64,000 nt of DNA from Corella eumyota. Its lineage: Eukaryota; Chordata; Ascidiacea; Phlebobranchia; Corellidae. Position numbers and translations under genes: made by a program. Each line of letters begins with the position of its first letter. Position 1 is the first letter of the stretch. Positions 23,504-36,246 of this stretch are shown piece after piece. The notes under the pieces were generated by a model. It did no database searches and was not told the DNA's origin. It saw only the letters and a list, made by a program, of their open reading frames with translations. The stretch lies in contig OY720097.1 in assembly GCA_963082875.1 (NCBI GenBank), positions 12,036,501 to 12,100,500 of the forward strand, in the 5' to 3' direction.

Positions 23504-26500
23504 AGACGACTGACGTTGTTGCTAATACTTCTAGTCGTCTATTTTACATTACTGATAAAACTACACAACGCAGATTTTTAATTGATACTGGAGCTGCATT
23601 ATCTATTATTCCTCCAAATTCATTTGAACGAAAGCATCATTCTGACGGTAGAATTTTACATGCAGCAAATAATTCTGCAATTACAGTGTTTGGAGAACGT
23701 TCCCTGACCATTGATTTGGGACTGCGTCGGGAGTTTAAGTGGATTTTTACCGTTGCTGATATTCAACACCCGTTAATCGGTGCAGACTTTTTATGTCATT
23801 ACAATTTATTGGTTGATATGCGTTTTCTGCAATTAATAGATGCTACTACACATTTTCGTGTAAACGGTTTAGCATCTAATCAACTATCAATCAACCCAAC
23901 ATTTATGCCTTTTACTGACAACGATCATAAAATGTCACAATATCGAAAATTGCTGGCTCAATTTCCAGAAACTAGTCAGCCATTGAAATTTCGATCCAGC
24001 GTTAGACACTCCGTTACTCATCACGTGACAACGCATGGACCTCCAGTGGTTTGCCGACCAAGGCGATTAGCATCTGATCGTTTAAAGATTGCCCGCAAAG
24101 AATTTCAACACATGTTGGATCTGGGAATAATTCGTCCCTCTTGCAGTAATTGGTCATCGCCATTACACATGGTTCCAAAAAACAGTGGAGCTGATTGGAG
24201 ACCATGCGGGGACTATAGAGCTCTAAACGCAATCACAAAACCCGATAGGTACCCAATCCCCCACATCCAGGATTTTTCTGCTAGTCTTGCAGGATCAACA
24301 ATCTTTTCTAAAATCGATTTAATAAAAGCGTATTTTCAAATTCCCATGAACAAAACGACATACCAAAAACAGCCATATCAACCCCATTTGGACTGTTTGA
24401 GTTTAATTATATGCCATTTGGATTAAGAAACTCAAGTCAAACTTTTAAACGGTTTATAGATCAAGTAATAAGAGGTCTAGATTTTTGCTATGCCTATATT
24501 GACGATATTTTAGTGGCAAGTTCTTCTGAGACCGAGCATATTCATCATTTAAATGAATTATTTACGCGTTTTCAAAACTTCAGTGTTGTGATAAACCCTG
24601 CTAAAAGCGTTTTTGGACAAACGGAGCTAATTTTTCTTGGCCACCATGTTAACAAACACGGTATACAGCCTCTTGACGAAAAAGTTCAAGCTATCAAAGA
24701 CTTTCCACTGCCCAAAACACAGAAACAATTACAGCGTTTCTTGGGATTGGTAAATTTCTATCATCGATTTATTCCAAATTGTGCTAGGTTAGGATCCCCT
24801 TTGTACGAAATGATTAAACCAAAAACAACAAGATTAAAAAATTTGGAATGGAACGAAAATTTGGTGATTGCTTTCGACGCTTTGAAAAATGCACTTGCCA
24901 ATGCATCAATGCTTTGCCATCCAAGTCAAAGTGCTCGGACCAGTATAATGACAGATGCCTCAAACGTATCTATTGGTGCTGTACTTCAACAATTTATCAA
25001 TGATCAATGGAAACCAATTTCATTTTTTTCAAGAAAGTTAACTCCGGCAGAAACACGCTATAGCACGTTTGATAGAGAATTACTTGCAATTTATTGCGGA
25101 ATCTTACATTTTCGTTACTTTGTGCAAGGACGTGATTTCACAGTGTTCACTGACCACAAGCCGTTAACTTACGCTTTAACAACAAACCCAGAACGTTGTT
25201 CACCACGTCAATCGCGACACTTAGACATTATTTCACAATACACCAATGACATCCGTCATGTCAAAGGAAAAGAAAATATCGTCGCTGATGTACTGTCTCG
25301 TCCCGATGTTTGCAACGTAGAAAAAGCAAGCAAAAATGAAATATTAGATTTTGTTGAAATGGCCGAAGCTCAGAAAAATGACAAGGAAATTCAAAATTTT
25401 CTTCAACTAAATACAACGGCGTTAACGCTAAAAGAAATTCTGATACCTGCGAGCAGCAGCAGCCTTATTTGTGATACATCAACTGGTACACACCGGCCTT
25501 TGGTGCCAAAAGAATTTCGAAAATGCATCTTTAACACATTTCATTCAAAATCTCACCCTGGTGTTCAAGCTACAAGAAAGTTAATAACTGCAAGATTAGT
25601 TTGGCCAAATATAAAACAAGATTTAAAAGATTGGACAAAATCATGCATTGCTTGCCAACGATCAAAAATTCATCGACACACGTCATCACGTTTGGGAACA
25701 TTCACAAACCCTGATGCTCGGTTTGATCATGTTCATATTGACATAGTAGGACCATTGCCAATGTCAAATGGATTTCGATATTTGCTTACGTGCGTAGATA
25801 GGTTTACAAGATGGCCAGAAGCCATACCAATATCTTCAATCACTGCAGAAATAATTGCTAAAGCGTTTTATGAAAATTGGATTTGTCGCTTCGGTTCACC
25901 ATCAACAATCACCACTGACCGAGGTACTCAGTTTGAATCGCAATTATTTAAACATTTGTTAAATTTAACGGGATGTACGCGCATACGAACCACGTCCTAT
26001 CATCCATCTGCGAACGGAATGTGTGAACGAATGCACCGGCAAATGAAAGCTGCATTAAAAGCACAAACAAGTCCAGATCGATGGACTGACACATTGCCCT
26101 CTGTGCTGCTTGGCATGCGCACAACGATTAAGGAGGGCATTTCGGCTACATCTGCCGAACTGGTGTATGGAACTACGTTGCGGTTGCCGGGAGAATTTGT
26201 AACTTCAAGTACATATGAAAAAAACGATCCTGCCTGTTTTGTTACACAGTTGCGAACCGTGATGCACCAATTGCGACCGGTTCCGGGAATAAATAATTCG
26301 AAAACTTATATTTACATACCAAATGATTTAAACGCTTGTACACATTGTTTTGTGCGGGTGGATACAGTAAAAAAACCTTTGCAGAAACCTTATAATGGCC
26401 CGTACAAAATTCTTAAACGAGACGATAAATATTTTACTTTAAATATCAAAGAACGGTTGGAAAAAGTTTCTATCGATAGATTAAAACCGGCATATTTTGA

Positions 26501-26624
26501 ACAACCTGTACCTTATTGTGATTTATCTTTAACAGCTAGTTCTAAAAAAAAGCATGACATAATTAAAACGCGTTCAGGACGCTCTATTCATTTTCCCAAA
26601 CGTTTTGCAACTTACTTGTGTTAA
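23467..26624 (+). pseudogene. Inner element: pol region (protease, RT, RNase H, integrase)
   Basis: In order: retropepsin with [10 protein letters not shown]; reverse transcriptase, including the catalytic YIDDILVAS; RNase H (TDASNVSIGAVLQQ and the TDHKPL motif); an integrase zinc-binding HHCC region and DDE core (DIVGPLPMSNGFRYLLTCVD, TTDRGTQFES); and a C-terminal GPY/F-like module (KPYNGPYKILKRDDKYF). The domain order RT-RH-IN is that of Ty3/Gypsy. The region is open over most of its length, with about one break. Confidence 0.88.
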
Positions 26625-26699
26625 AATTAAATTATTTTGTATTTTTTTTTTTATGTTTATTTCTGGTATCATTCGCTTATACTCACTGCGGGGGAGTCA

Positions 26700-27023
26700 T
26701 GTGGTGTTCATTAAATTAATCGTAATAATTTATATTTGTGTTGTTCTACATTCTTTAATTGCACGTTTCTAATTTTCCAATTAACGACGTCAAACGCACC
26801 ACAGGTGCTTCAAGTAAAAAAGCGTTAATTACTAAACCAAACACATTTCTTTCATTTCTAGTTGTAGAAAACACGTGCTCTCATTCTCAGTTGTAGAACT
26901 TACAGTAAAGTTAATATTGTTTTCTTTATTTAACATTTTAACTAACGACTTATTATTTAACGATTCTATTTGAATAAGGCAATAAATTTGACAAACAAAT
27001 TGTGTAATTATTGGCATCCTTTA
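26700..27023 (+). repeat. 3' LTR of the inner element
   Basis: Same length as its 5' partner and almost identical to it. It is followed directly by GAAT, the duplicated target, and then by the continuing protease sequence of the outer element. Confidence 0.93.
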
Positions 27024-30000
27024 GAATCATTGGACTGGACTTTTTACAAAAATATCGCTTCAACATTAATCTTACATCGACCTTTCTTCAAAATGACCTT
27101 GAAAAAGTAAAACTTCAAGTGGTAACAAGAAAGAAGCCATACCCAAAAATGATCGAAATAGAAAACGAAGGCGTGTTTACCAATGACGACGATACCCAAA
27201 ACATGATAAAAAGAGCCGTAAAATTTGTAGATTCGGATCAATGTAAAAAAGTGAAACACCTAATTGAAAGTTTTGTAAGGCATGCTAAAGGAAAACTTTC
27301 TACGAATTCTACCTTTCACCATATTAATACCGGTAACACAGCAGCAATAAAACAAAGGCCGCGAAGGTTGCAGCAATCCAAGCAAGTAGAAGCTGACAAG
27401 CTTGTAAAAAAAATGCTAGAAGACGGAATAATTTCTCCGTCTTTTAGTCCTTGGTGCTCACCAGTAGTATTGGTGAAGAAAAAAGATGGCACAACTCGGT
27501 TCTGTGTGGATTACCGCCAGTTAAACAATATAACTAAAAAGGATTTCTATCCCTTGCCAGAAATAGATTCTATATTAGATGCAGTCAGTGGGTCAAAATG
27601 GTTTGCCACGCTTGACTTGAAGTGCGGTTATTGGCAGGTGCTGGTTGACCCAGATGACAAAGAAAAAACAGCCTTCTCAACTGGAAATGGATTATATCAT
27701 TTTAACGTAATGCCATTTGGACTTTGTGGTAGTCCAAGTACGTTTGAGAGATTGATGGAACAAGTGTTGCAAGGTATACCATACTCTGTTTGTCTCGTAT
27801 ACTTGGATGATATATTAATTCACGCTAAAACGTTTAACCAACTTTATGAAAACCTGGAAGTAGTTTTTAAACGTCTAATGAACGCTAACCTCATGCTAAA
27901 TTCAGCAAAGTGTAACTTATTTTGCAATAAAGTAGAATACCTGGGACACGTCATTTCGGCCAGTGGAATATCAACATCACCAGAATATCAACATCACCAA
28001 AAGTAAAAGCTGTTAAGGAATGGCCACAACCAACCAGCCTTAAGCAATTGCAGAGCTTCCTGGGATTAGCATCCCACTATAGAAAATTTATAAAAAATTT
28101 TGCGGATTTAGCTCAACCGTTGTATGGTCTTTTGGAAAAAGATAAAAAGTTTGTTTGGACGCGGGATTGCACAAATTCTTTCAAAAACTTAAAGCTTGGA
28201 CTTATCACAGCACCAGTTTTAAGCTTTGCAACCCCTAACAGTCAGTTTATAATTGACGCTGACGCTAGTGACAGCGCCATAGGAGCTGTGTTGAGCCAAC
28301 GCAACGAAACCGGTAACAAGTGTGTTATTGAATATTATGCAAAAGCTATTTCAAGGCAAGAAAGAAACTATTGCACAACCCGGAAAGAGCTTTTGGCAAT
28401 TGTTAGGGCCGTAAAACATTTTCATTTTTATATTTACGGTCGAACAGTGCACATAAGGAGTGACCATGGTTCCGTAAAATGGCTTTTGAATTTTAAAAAT
28501 CCAGATGGTCAAATGGCTCGCTGGCTTGAAAGGCTGGAGCAATACGACATTAAAATCTTTTATCGTCCTGGTGTGCAACATAATAATGCAGATGCATTGT
28601 CGCGCAGACCGTGCATAGCTGATAACTGCAACTACTGTAATCGAGCAGAAAGTAATTTTTTACCAATTGATACTTGTGTTTATTCGTGTATCTCAAACAC
28701 CGTTTCCGACACTGAACTGCGTGAGGCTCAGCTAGGCGATCCCGAGATAAAATGTATTCTGCTGTGGAAGGAAGCCAGCGATGTTCGACCCGACTAGTGC
28801 CAAGTGTCACCCTTAAGCCAAACAGCTAAATCATATTACCATCGATGGGCTTCGCTTGTCGTAAAAAATGGTATATTGTATCGGGCATGGGAAAACTCCA
28901 GTGGTACAGAAACAACAATGCAACTAATTGTGCCCAAGTGCCACCAACAACTACTTCTGGATTTAATGCATGGAAATGCAAGCTCCGGACATTTTGGTAT
29001 TAAAAAAACAAAAGAACGATTGCGGAGAAAATTTCATTGGAATAATAGCCAGACGGATGTTGCAGCTCATTGCAAAACCTGTTACAAGTGCGCTTCAAGA
29101 AAAGGACCTTTAAATAAACAAAAAGAGCCAATGAAGTTACACCAGGTGGGCTATCCATTAGAAAGAGTAGCCATTGACGTAATGGGGCCATTACCGACAT
29201 CTTATTTGGGTAATCGATACATTCTTGTGGTAATGGATTATTTCACAAAGTGGCCAGAAGCATACCCGATGCCGAACCAAGAAACTGCTACGGTGGCTAA
29301 ACTACTTATAGAGCAATTCTTTCTACGGTTCGGAGTACCTTGCGAAATTATAAGCGATCAAGGTTCCAACTTTGAGTCCCACCTGTTTAAAGAAATGATG
29401 AAAGCTTTTGATATTGTAAAGACCAGAACTACACCATATTGGCCGCAAGCAGACGGAATGGTCGAACGATTTAATCGAACTTTGGAGGCTCAGTTAGCAA
29501 TGTCCGTAGAAAAAGGCCAACGCGATTGGGATCAACTGCCATATATATTAATGGCATATCGTACAGCAGTACATGAAAGTACAAAGCATACCCCCGCCAA
29601 ACTAATGTTTGGCAGGGAAATAAATTTACCTACAGACTTTATATTCGGTCGACCGGAAATCACTAAATATTCAGCGTGGGAATTTGCCAAAAAAGCTCAA
29701 ATCAACATTGATGAAGCTCACGAATTTGCTCGAACAAAACTACATTTATCCGGCCAAAAAATGAAGAAGTATTACGATCGTTCAACTGCGACAAAGTTAC
29801 TAAACGAACAGGAACCTGTATGGCTGCATTGCCCTCAAAGAAAAAATGGTCTATCCCCAAAACTGTCGTCGCCGTGGCAAGGTCCATTTAAGATAATTAA
29901 GCGTATTAACGACGTGGTGTACCGGATCAGACGTTCACCAAAACATCAATCAAAAGTCGTCAATCGAAACCGGTTATGGCGTTATAGTTTAAAGTTGCCA

Positions 30001-30069
30001 ACCAACTGGTATCGAAACAATAATGGTCAAAGCAATACACCGGTACAAACTATTATTCCACAAATTTGA
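27024..30069 (+). pseudogene. Outer element: rest of pol (fossil)
   Basis: After the inner element the outer pol continues with the end of the protease (IIGLDFLQKY), then reverse transcriptase (WCSPVVLVKKKDGTTRFCVD; VYLDDILIHAKTF as the YLDD catalytic box) to about 27.95 kb, RNase H (DADASDSAIGAVLSQ; SDHGSVKWLL) to about 28.6 kb, and integrase (HHCC region, then DVMGPLPTSYLGNRYILVVM and SDQGSNFESHLFKEM) ending with a GPF module (SSPWQGPFKIIKR). These match the Ty3/Gypsy order. The coding region is broken in a few places. Confidence 0.87.
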
Positions 30070-30289
30070 AAACACAGACATCCTATCTGATGGTGTTATT
30101 ATTATCGTTGTATATATCATTATTTCTCTTCGTTAAATGGTTGTTGTTTCGTCTTTATAAAGTTCGCATTTTGATTATCGTTTTATTATTTGTATTATGT
30201 GGTGCGTGTTAATGTTTATGTAGTTTTAATGTATATCGCTTGTGTAATGTATTGTATTGATTCTTATTTAAATATTGGGAAGGGAGGAA

Positions 30290-30606
30290 TGTAGCGAACT
30301 TTGTGCGCTTTTTGACGCTTACACTTCCTCGGGGGCTCTAACTTACCTTGTGGCTTTAATTTACCGTATCTATGAGCCACTTTTCTTATCGTTTTTGTAA
30401 AGTGTTGGTACTTTTAGTGTATGCTTTTGATCTGATAGTTTAGTATAATCTTTTAGTTAAATTTGGAATAGGGATATTATATTATATTGCGTTATTGTAT
30501 ATATGTATTGTGTTTAACCTTGATTCTATTTGAATAAGGACAATTAAGTTAATACAACTGTGATTACATAATAAAATTGAGTGATTTTATAACAAAACCC
30601 GTTACA
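30290..30606 (+). repeat. 3' LTR of the outer element
   Basis: Matches the 5' LTR at 20489 with about two differences seen by eye. It is followed by ATAC, the target duplication, and then by sequence that continues the caspase intergenic region. Confidence 0.93.
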
Positions 30607-30885
30607 ATACAAACATTAATTAATCTGCATTTAAAAATAAACCAATTGCATAAATTTGCATAGGCTGATTTGTGCAATCAATTAAAATTTAAAAAGCAGC
30701 AGCCATGGCAAAACATGCTGTTAAGCAACTTATATGATAACATTCTATTAGCAACAACTAACAGTGACAGTAGGATTGAAGTAATACATTTATAAAAATA
30801 TAAACAAAAAAAGATTATATAAAAATCATTTTAGGCAAGATGAATAATACAATCACAAACAAATTGTCATAAATTTATCAACACC

Positions 30886-33077
30886 TTAAACATCAGATGT
30901 TTTATACTTGAAAGTAAAAAATACTTCAGCAGTAAGTCTGGTTGCAATTGAAGGGATTTGTTTGTGACCAAGTTTTTTCTCGTCCTGATAACTTTCAAAA
31001 CAAAATGCCACCATCCGGTTAACTCTCATCATTATCTAACAAAAAATTTAGTATTTTTAGAAGATCTACGTAGTATAAAAAACACCTAAGAAAATATGTT
31101 TGTTTAAATATAAAATAAAAACATTTCCCCAACAAAAAAACCCTAAATTTCCCAAATTTTATACCACCCTGATATCGTTTTTCAAAAATAAAGTACCTAC
31201 ATGTAAAATATATTTTAGGCAAGCTTTTTAATAGAACCAAGTAATAATCTAACAATACCTGCATGATTTCTGATGTAGAGTAATACTGCTGTAAACATTT
31301 GCAAAGACACTGAATAAACCAGGATCCATTATCCTCATTTCTCCAAGAGTAATAGCCTAAGAAACAACCATATATTTTAACTTTTGAAAAATATAAAAAG
31401 TTTTTTTTATTTAAAAAAAGAATTAAAAAAATGTTTAATAAAAGTTATAACGAAAGTAATTCATACCTGGAACTGTGGAATGTGCAATTAAAAAATCAGC
31501 CTCAGCAGGTATAGAATATTCTTTGACAGAGACTGGATTGCTTAACATTCTGGTTTTTAAAACCTTCTTTTTGTATCCAGTATCTAACTTCATACCCCTA
31601 CATGCCTAGTTTAGGTATAAAAAAGATTTAATAAATTATATTTTAATATCTAGTGTTTTTTTTAAGAAACAATTGGCTACATGAATGCTTGTATACCTGT
31701 ATAAAAAATAATTTTGGCTTTCCTGCTAACGAAGGACATTGGTCAGCAGTAAATGGTCCTGTATAATCACTCAGTTTCATGATTTGATCTCCTGCATATA
31801 AGGCATCATTTTCACCACCATGTGTGAGAATAGCACAAGCAAAACAATCATATGTTGAGTGATCAGCTTTTGAAACTAAAAACCAAGAGAAGTATTAAAT
31901 AGGAAAAATATGACCAATCAATATTATATAAGGATAGCTTAACTATGAAAAACTCCACTCAAAGACAACTTAACCCAATAATGATAACCACTGAAACAAA
32001 CAGAAAAAAATAATAATTAAAACCGAATTATTATAGTATCTTGTTTAAATTAATTTTATTAGACTTACGGGCATTAACCCATTCTAGAATAGCTTCTCTT
32101 CTAAGATTGTTAAATACTTTTATATATTCAAAACCTAAAACTTTAGCTGTTGAAGTTAAACTTGAAACATCTAATTGGGTTCCATTTCTTTTTGACATTT
32201 GCAGATGTTGATCAAATTCCTAAAAAAATAGTATTTTAATTACAAAATGTTCATTTAATACACATTATTGTGTACATGTTTAAATACTGCTCTCATGCTG
32301 TAGGCATTTCAATGGCATCAACTGCTGCTAAACCAATACTTAATAAACAGCCTAATTATCAGGCAATTATAATTTATAATATCCTAAACTGCCAAAGACA
32401 ACTAGAGAATGATTTGGGGTAACTGATGTTGCATTATGTTTAGGAGACCTTCCAACATAGAGGATAAAGAAATATATATAACAAAATACATTCGAAATTT
32501 TCCAACTTACTTCATGGTTAAATATAACAAAGCATCCTCTATGTTCATGATTCATTTTGTATTTAAAGCACTCTGCTTCGAAATTCTCTAAAACATTTTT
32601 GTCAAGAAAAGTTTCGGTGTTTATATCAAATGCATCTGGTTTTACATTGTGATTTCCGCTAAATATCAAACATATATTTTTGTTATTAATTTGGTAATTT
32701 GGCCTTCTCTATGGTTTGATGACAGTAGTAGATTAAACTGGTATTGCAATTACAACATACTTGTTTTTATTGGCAGTGCCACTGTTTTGAGTACTCAGTA
32801 TGTCTTCTAAAGAAACCTCATCATCTTTTTTTAAAAAACTAAATTAACATCACTAACAATTAATATAAGACAACAACAAAAACTCCTTTTTTTTATTTAA
32901 TATATATACAAAACTTTATTTTACCTTGGTACAAAGGATGCAAGTATCTGGCCAGCAGAAAGTTTATCTATGTTAAAATAATTAAAAATCAACTTCAGAA
33001 ATTGTTAAAACATACATAATGTAAATTTTCAAAATATAGTATATACCTGGATTAGATTTTAATATTTCACCTTCCAT
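30886..33077 (-). CDS. Effector-type caspase, caspase-3/7-like (9 exons, 338 aa)
   Basis: Coding exons in transcript order: 33077-33047, 32967-32925, 32838-32761, 32658-32511, 32219-32069, 31875-31697, 31605-31467, 31356-31259, 31035-30886; 1017 bp, frame consistent throughout. A short N-terminal region (about 90 residues) without CARD or DED precedes the caspase domain starting at YKMNHEHRG. The catalytic histidine is in ILTHGGEN (His169) and the active site is FFIQACRG (Cys212). The small subunit has [20 protein letters not shown] and GSWFIQCLC, close to caspases 3, 6 and 7. The likely inter-subunit cleavage Asp lies in KLDTG just after the active site. Family role: executioner protease processed by initiator caspases. 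It converges with the CARD caspase across the nested retroelements. The exact paralogue (3, 6 or 7) cannot be settled by reading. Confidence 0.93.
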
Positions 33078-33614
33078 TCAAATATAATTTTTTAATATTT
33101 CCGTTTTTAATATGTTTAGTACGTCTGTATATGTTCTTTACTTTGCGTACTGACTACAATTTTCAGTTGTCTGGTGTTTAAATCATACAACGTAACAAAA
33201 GAATACGCGGAAGTTCGATTTGACTGTAGGTGGTTTCCTGTGTTTGTCTTTGTTTTCAACTTCTTATAAGGGAATTACACCATCAGGTAATGACTAATCA
33301 GCTAAATTAAAAAAAAGTAAACAACGTTCTATTTCACTACATAAGTTAACTAAACAACGATCTATTTCATAATCCAAGCTTAAAAGTACCCACACAACAG
33401 CGAAAAGGGGAAATAATCAATATTTTTCTGAACTGAATATTTCATACTACAATCAATATTACCAATTGCGCCATCGCTATAAAAAGGTTCTCGTTTTACA
33501 AGGCCTATACAACTTTCATTATACAGGTTTTCGCGTCTGTTTTTTTTTGTAACTAATCAAAATTTAATAGCACTAAATTCATAGGAAATAAAAACATCAC
33601 ACCGCAATTTTTTT
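33078..33614. other. Intergenic: caspase 5' side / QRSL1 3' side
   Basis: 537 bp between the start codon of the effector caspase and the stop codon of QRSL1, both on the minus strand. It should hold the caspase promoter. AT-rich with a few mixed-sequence patches near 33200-33260 and 33480-33540. No open frame, known motif cluster or repeat stands out. Confidence 0.5.
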
Positions 33615-36219
33615 TTATTTATTAAAAGTTGATATATAAGACGAAAAGTTGACTTCATTTTCCACAAATTTGGCAACTTTTAAAAGCTTATTTTCTTTAA
33701 ACATCGGAGCCATCAACTGTAGCGAAATCGGTAATTTTTGTGAGGACAGTTTTGTAGGAATACTAACTGCAGGTACCCCGGCCATATTAGAAGCCTGCGT
33801 ATAAATATCATGTTCTGCAGTTCTCCACCTGTTACTTTTATTTATAAAGTCCTTGTATAACGGAGCAGTTGATATAGTCGTTGGAGTTAATAAGACATCA
33901 ACTCCACCGTTATTTCCAAAGCTATTGTTTTGAAATACCTCTTTGAAGTCTTGGGATATTAAACGCCGAATTTTTAATGCATTTTCGTAATATTCTTTAA
34001 AGTTTCTAAAAAAATGGTTAGAAACTTTAAAGTAGATTTATATAGCCTAGAAAACAATTGTAAGTATTTTACTCATTTAAAAGGAAGTAGTTGCCCGCAA
34101 TAATTCTAGATCGAACAGTTTCGTTAAAGCCTTCATTTCGACTTTCTGCGTAAAGTTCTTCTGTAAATCTTCCTTTTGATCTATGGCCATATTGTAGCCC
34201 ATCATATCTAGATAATGAAAAAAAGGTAAAAACAACATAAATAATTTATTAAAAAAATGCAATGTTGATACTACATTCAAAATCTAATAAAGTTATGTTA
34301 CATAGCAATGTTTCTGTTAAAAAATACTATATAATAGGGAGTCATGTACCGAGCCATATTTGAAGCTACTTCCCCGCATGACAAAACATGGTAGCATCTG
34401 ATTGAATACTTGGTGTGCGGCATTTTTACCTTAAATAATGGGCAATAAGTAAATTTTAAACTGCATTTTTTTAAATAAAATTTGTTTATAGTTACATTTT
34501 TAAAATGCAAGCCATTTTAACTAGTGAAACAAATTGCATAGTAAACAAATACCTTGACAACTTTAGCTCCGGCATTATTAAATATCCCAGCTACCCAATC
34601 CCAAGCCATAAGAACTTCCCTGCATAAACCTGGCCCATGGTATTCCTAGGTTTTTTAATAACTTATATATATAAGATAAATATTTAAATTATACCTTGCG
34701 GATTGGCAATATTGATTAAGTAATTACCTCAGGAATACCAATAACCAAATTTTTAACTTTTTCGTCTTCATTTATTTGGATATCTTCACCAATATAAGGT
34801 ACAGTTGTAGAATCCCTTAAGTCATGGCCTTTTATTAAGTCTAAAGTAATATATTTTGCTGTTCTCTGATACAATAAATACATTTATGTACAGGTAAGTT
34901 TACTATTTAAAAACAACACTGCAAACATATATTTTAATTCAATAGAAACTTGGTTTGCTATTGTTAGCAATAGAAAAATTACTAACACTTACTATATACA
35001 AAACCAATGTCATCCACATTTCTAGCAAATATTCCAGGCACATCCATGGAGTTAACTAGTGATATTAAACCATGTCGAGATAGAGAACCATAGGTTGGTT
35101 TCAAACCGCAAACACCAACAAATGATGCAGGAATCCTTACAGATCCACCAGTATCTGAACCTAGAGCACTAAAAAATATTTCAATTATATTTGATGTATA
35201 GTTTGGGGAATTTAAACATTTAATAAAACAGTAGCTTTAAACAATTGTATATTAATAATAAACTAATTGGTTTGTTATAAAAAATGTTAGTAGAGTTCTA
35301 TTTATTGGTTACAGAAGGCAAGGACACCAAACCCTACAAAAAACTTGCTCCAGTAGCAACAGCAACTGCACTTCCACCTGAACTTCCCCCAGCAATATGA
35401 AAGTCACAAATTTCTGGGTTGTCATAATTATACACCCAGGGATTTTTTACAGGACCAAATATAGAGTCCACAGCACCAGAACTGTATTGAATATAAGTTG
35501 TACAAAAATCAATAAATGTTTATCTAAATATACTTTATTATCTTCAAAATTTATTATAATCAAAACTTATGTTAACTAAAAATGACACTACATATTTTTA
35601 ATCTATTAATTAGATGTATATCACCCCATAGCAAATTCATCCATGTTAGTTTTTCCTTGTAGTACAGCACCAGCTTTGTTTAACTTTTCTATCAATGTTG
35701 CATTGTAGGTTGGAACATATTCCTTAAGCATTACTGAGCCACATGTTGTTGGCAAATCTCTCGTGCTGTAGTTATCTTTGGCGGAATATGGAATTCCAAA
35801 TAGCGCAGGCTCTCTGTAAAAGTTTAAATATTCTAATAATAATTTTGTTAATTTTAAGAAGATATATAAGTCTAAAAAGTATTTAAAACAAGAAGACTAA
35901 AAGAGACTTTTTTGTTTAATTAAATTTACAGAACAACTTAACATCCCAATCGAAAAACATTAACTATTTACCTTGATTTTGTTTTATTGTGTTGGTGGTT
36001 TTCGTTTGAATTGGTGAGAGAAATAAATGCATTCAGTGGTTTTATTCGTTCAATTCTTTTAAGGCATAATTCAGACAATTCTGTTGGTGATATCTTGCCA
36101 TTGCGAATTAGATTAGCAATCTACATTTCGGTGAAAACATTAAAGTAGGATTATAGATTGTTATACATGTAATTGTTTATTTATATTACCTGACGAACGC
36201 TTTGATTTAGAAAATCCAT
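33615..36219 (-). CDS. QRSL1: Glutamyl-tRNA(Gln) amidotransferase subunit A, mitochondrial (10 exons, 499 aa)
   Basis: Exons in transcript order: 36219-36190, 36120-35972, 35813-35625, 35481-35338, 35168-34993, 34840-34728, 34645-34553, 34429-34350, 34207-34073, 34005-33615; 1500 bp. This is an amidase-signature enzyme. The Ser-cisSer-Lys triad is visible as Lys72 in IPYSAKDN, Ser156 in GGSSGGS and Ser180 in GSDTGGS. The C-terminal half matches QRSL1 rather than FAAH ([47 protein letters not shown]). Family role: catalytic subunit of GatCAB, which turns Glu-tRNA(Gln) into Gln-tRNA(Gln) in mitochondria, generating ammonia from glutamine. The acceptor at 34840 was chosen over one at 34865 because only it keeps the frame and the family spacing before RDSTT. 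A transposon lies just upstream of the start codon. Confidence 0.94.
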
Positions 36220-36246
36220 ATTTTATCATATTTAAACCAAAACATG

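Larger units (their letters stand above)
22342..27023 (+). mobile_element. Inner Ty3/Gypsy LTR retrotransposon, CsRn1-like, nested
   Basis: 324-bp LTRs lie at 22342-22665 and 26700-27023, flanked by the 4-bp duplication GAAT (22338-22341 and 27024-27027). The primer-binding site TGGTGACCCCGACGTGAT at 22667 is complementary to the 3' end of animal tRNA-Trp. The Gag C-terminus has a Cys-His-Cys-Cys zinc motif (CX2HX9CX3C) instead of the usual CCHC. tRNA-Trp priming plus a CHCC Gag is what is known for the CsRn1 clade of Ty3/Gypsy. A G-rich tract (GCGGGGGAGTCA) precedes the 3' LTR. By eye the LTRs differ at about one position, so it is very young. It is nearly whole, with about one break in the pol part. 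Confidence 0.93.
20489..30606 (+). mobile_element. Outer Ty3/Gypsy LTR retrotransposon, split by an inner element
   Basis: A 317-bp LTR repeats at 20489-20805 and 30290-30606. It starts TGTAGCGAAC and ends CCCGTTACA. The 4-bp sequence ATAC flanks both ends (20485-20488 and 30607-30610). Directly after the 5' LTR is a likely primer-binding site, TGGAGGTCCTGCCGAGAT, that fits the 3' end of a metazoan tRNA-Gln with about one mismatch (from memory). A purine tract, GGGAAGGGAGGAA, precedes the 3' LTR. Gag-, protease-, reverse transcriptase-, RNase H- and integrase-like parts follow in Ty3/Gypsy order. Without the insert it would be about 5.4 kb. By eye the two LTRs differ at about two positions, so the insertion is young. 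The copy is a fossil: besides the insertion it has about three breaks. Confidence 0.93.

Noticed and set aside
34841-34865. QRSL1 acceptor at 34865 (longer exon)
   Set aside because: The upstream exon ends in phase 1. The longer exon would need another phase and would add about nine residues absent from the family. The acceptor at 34840 fits both.
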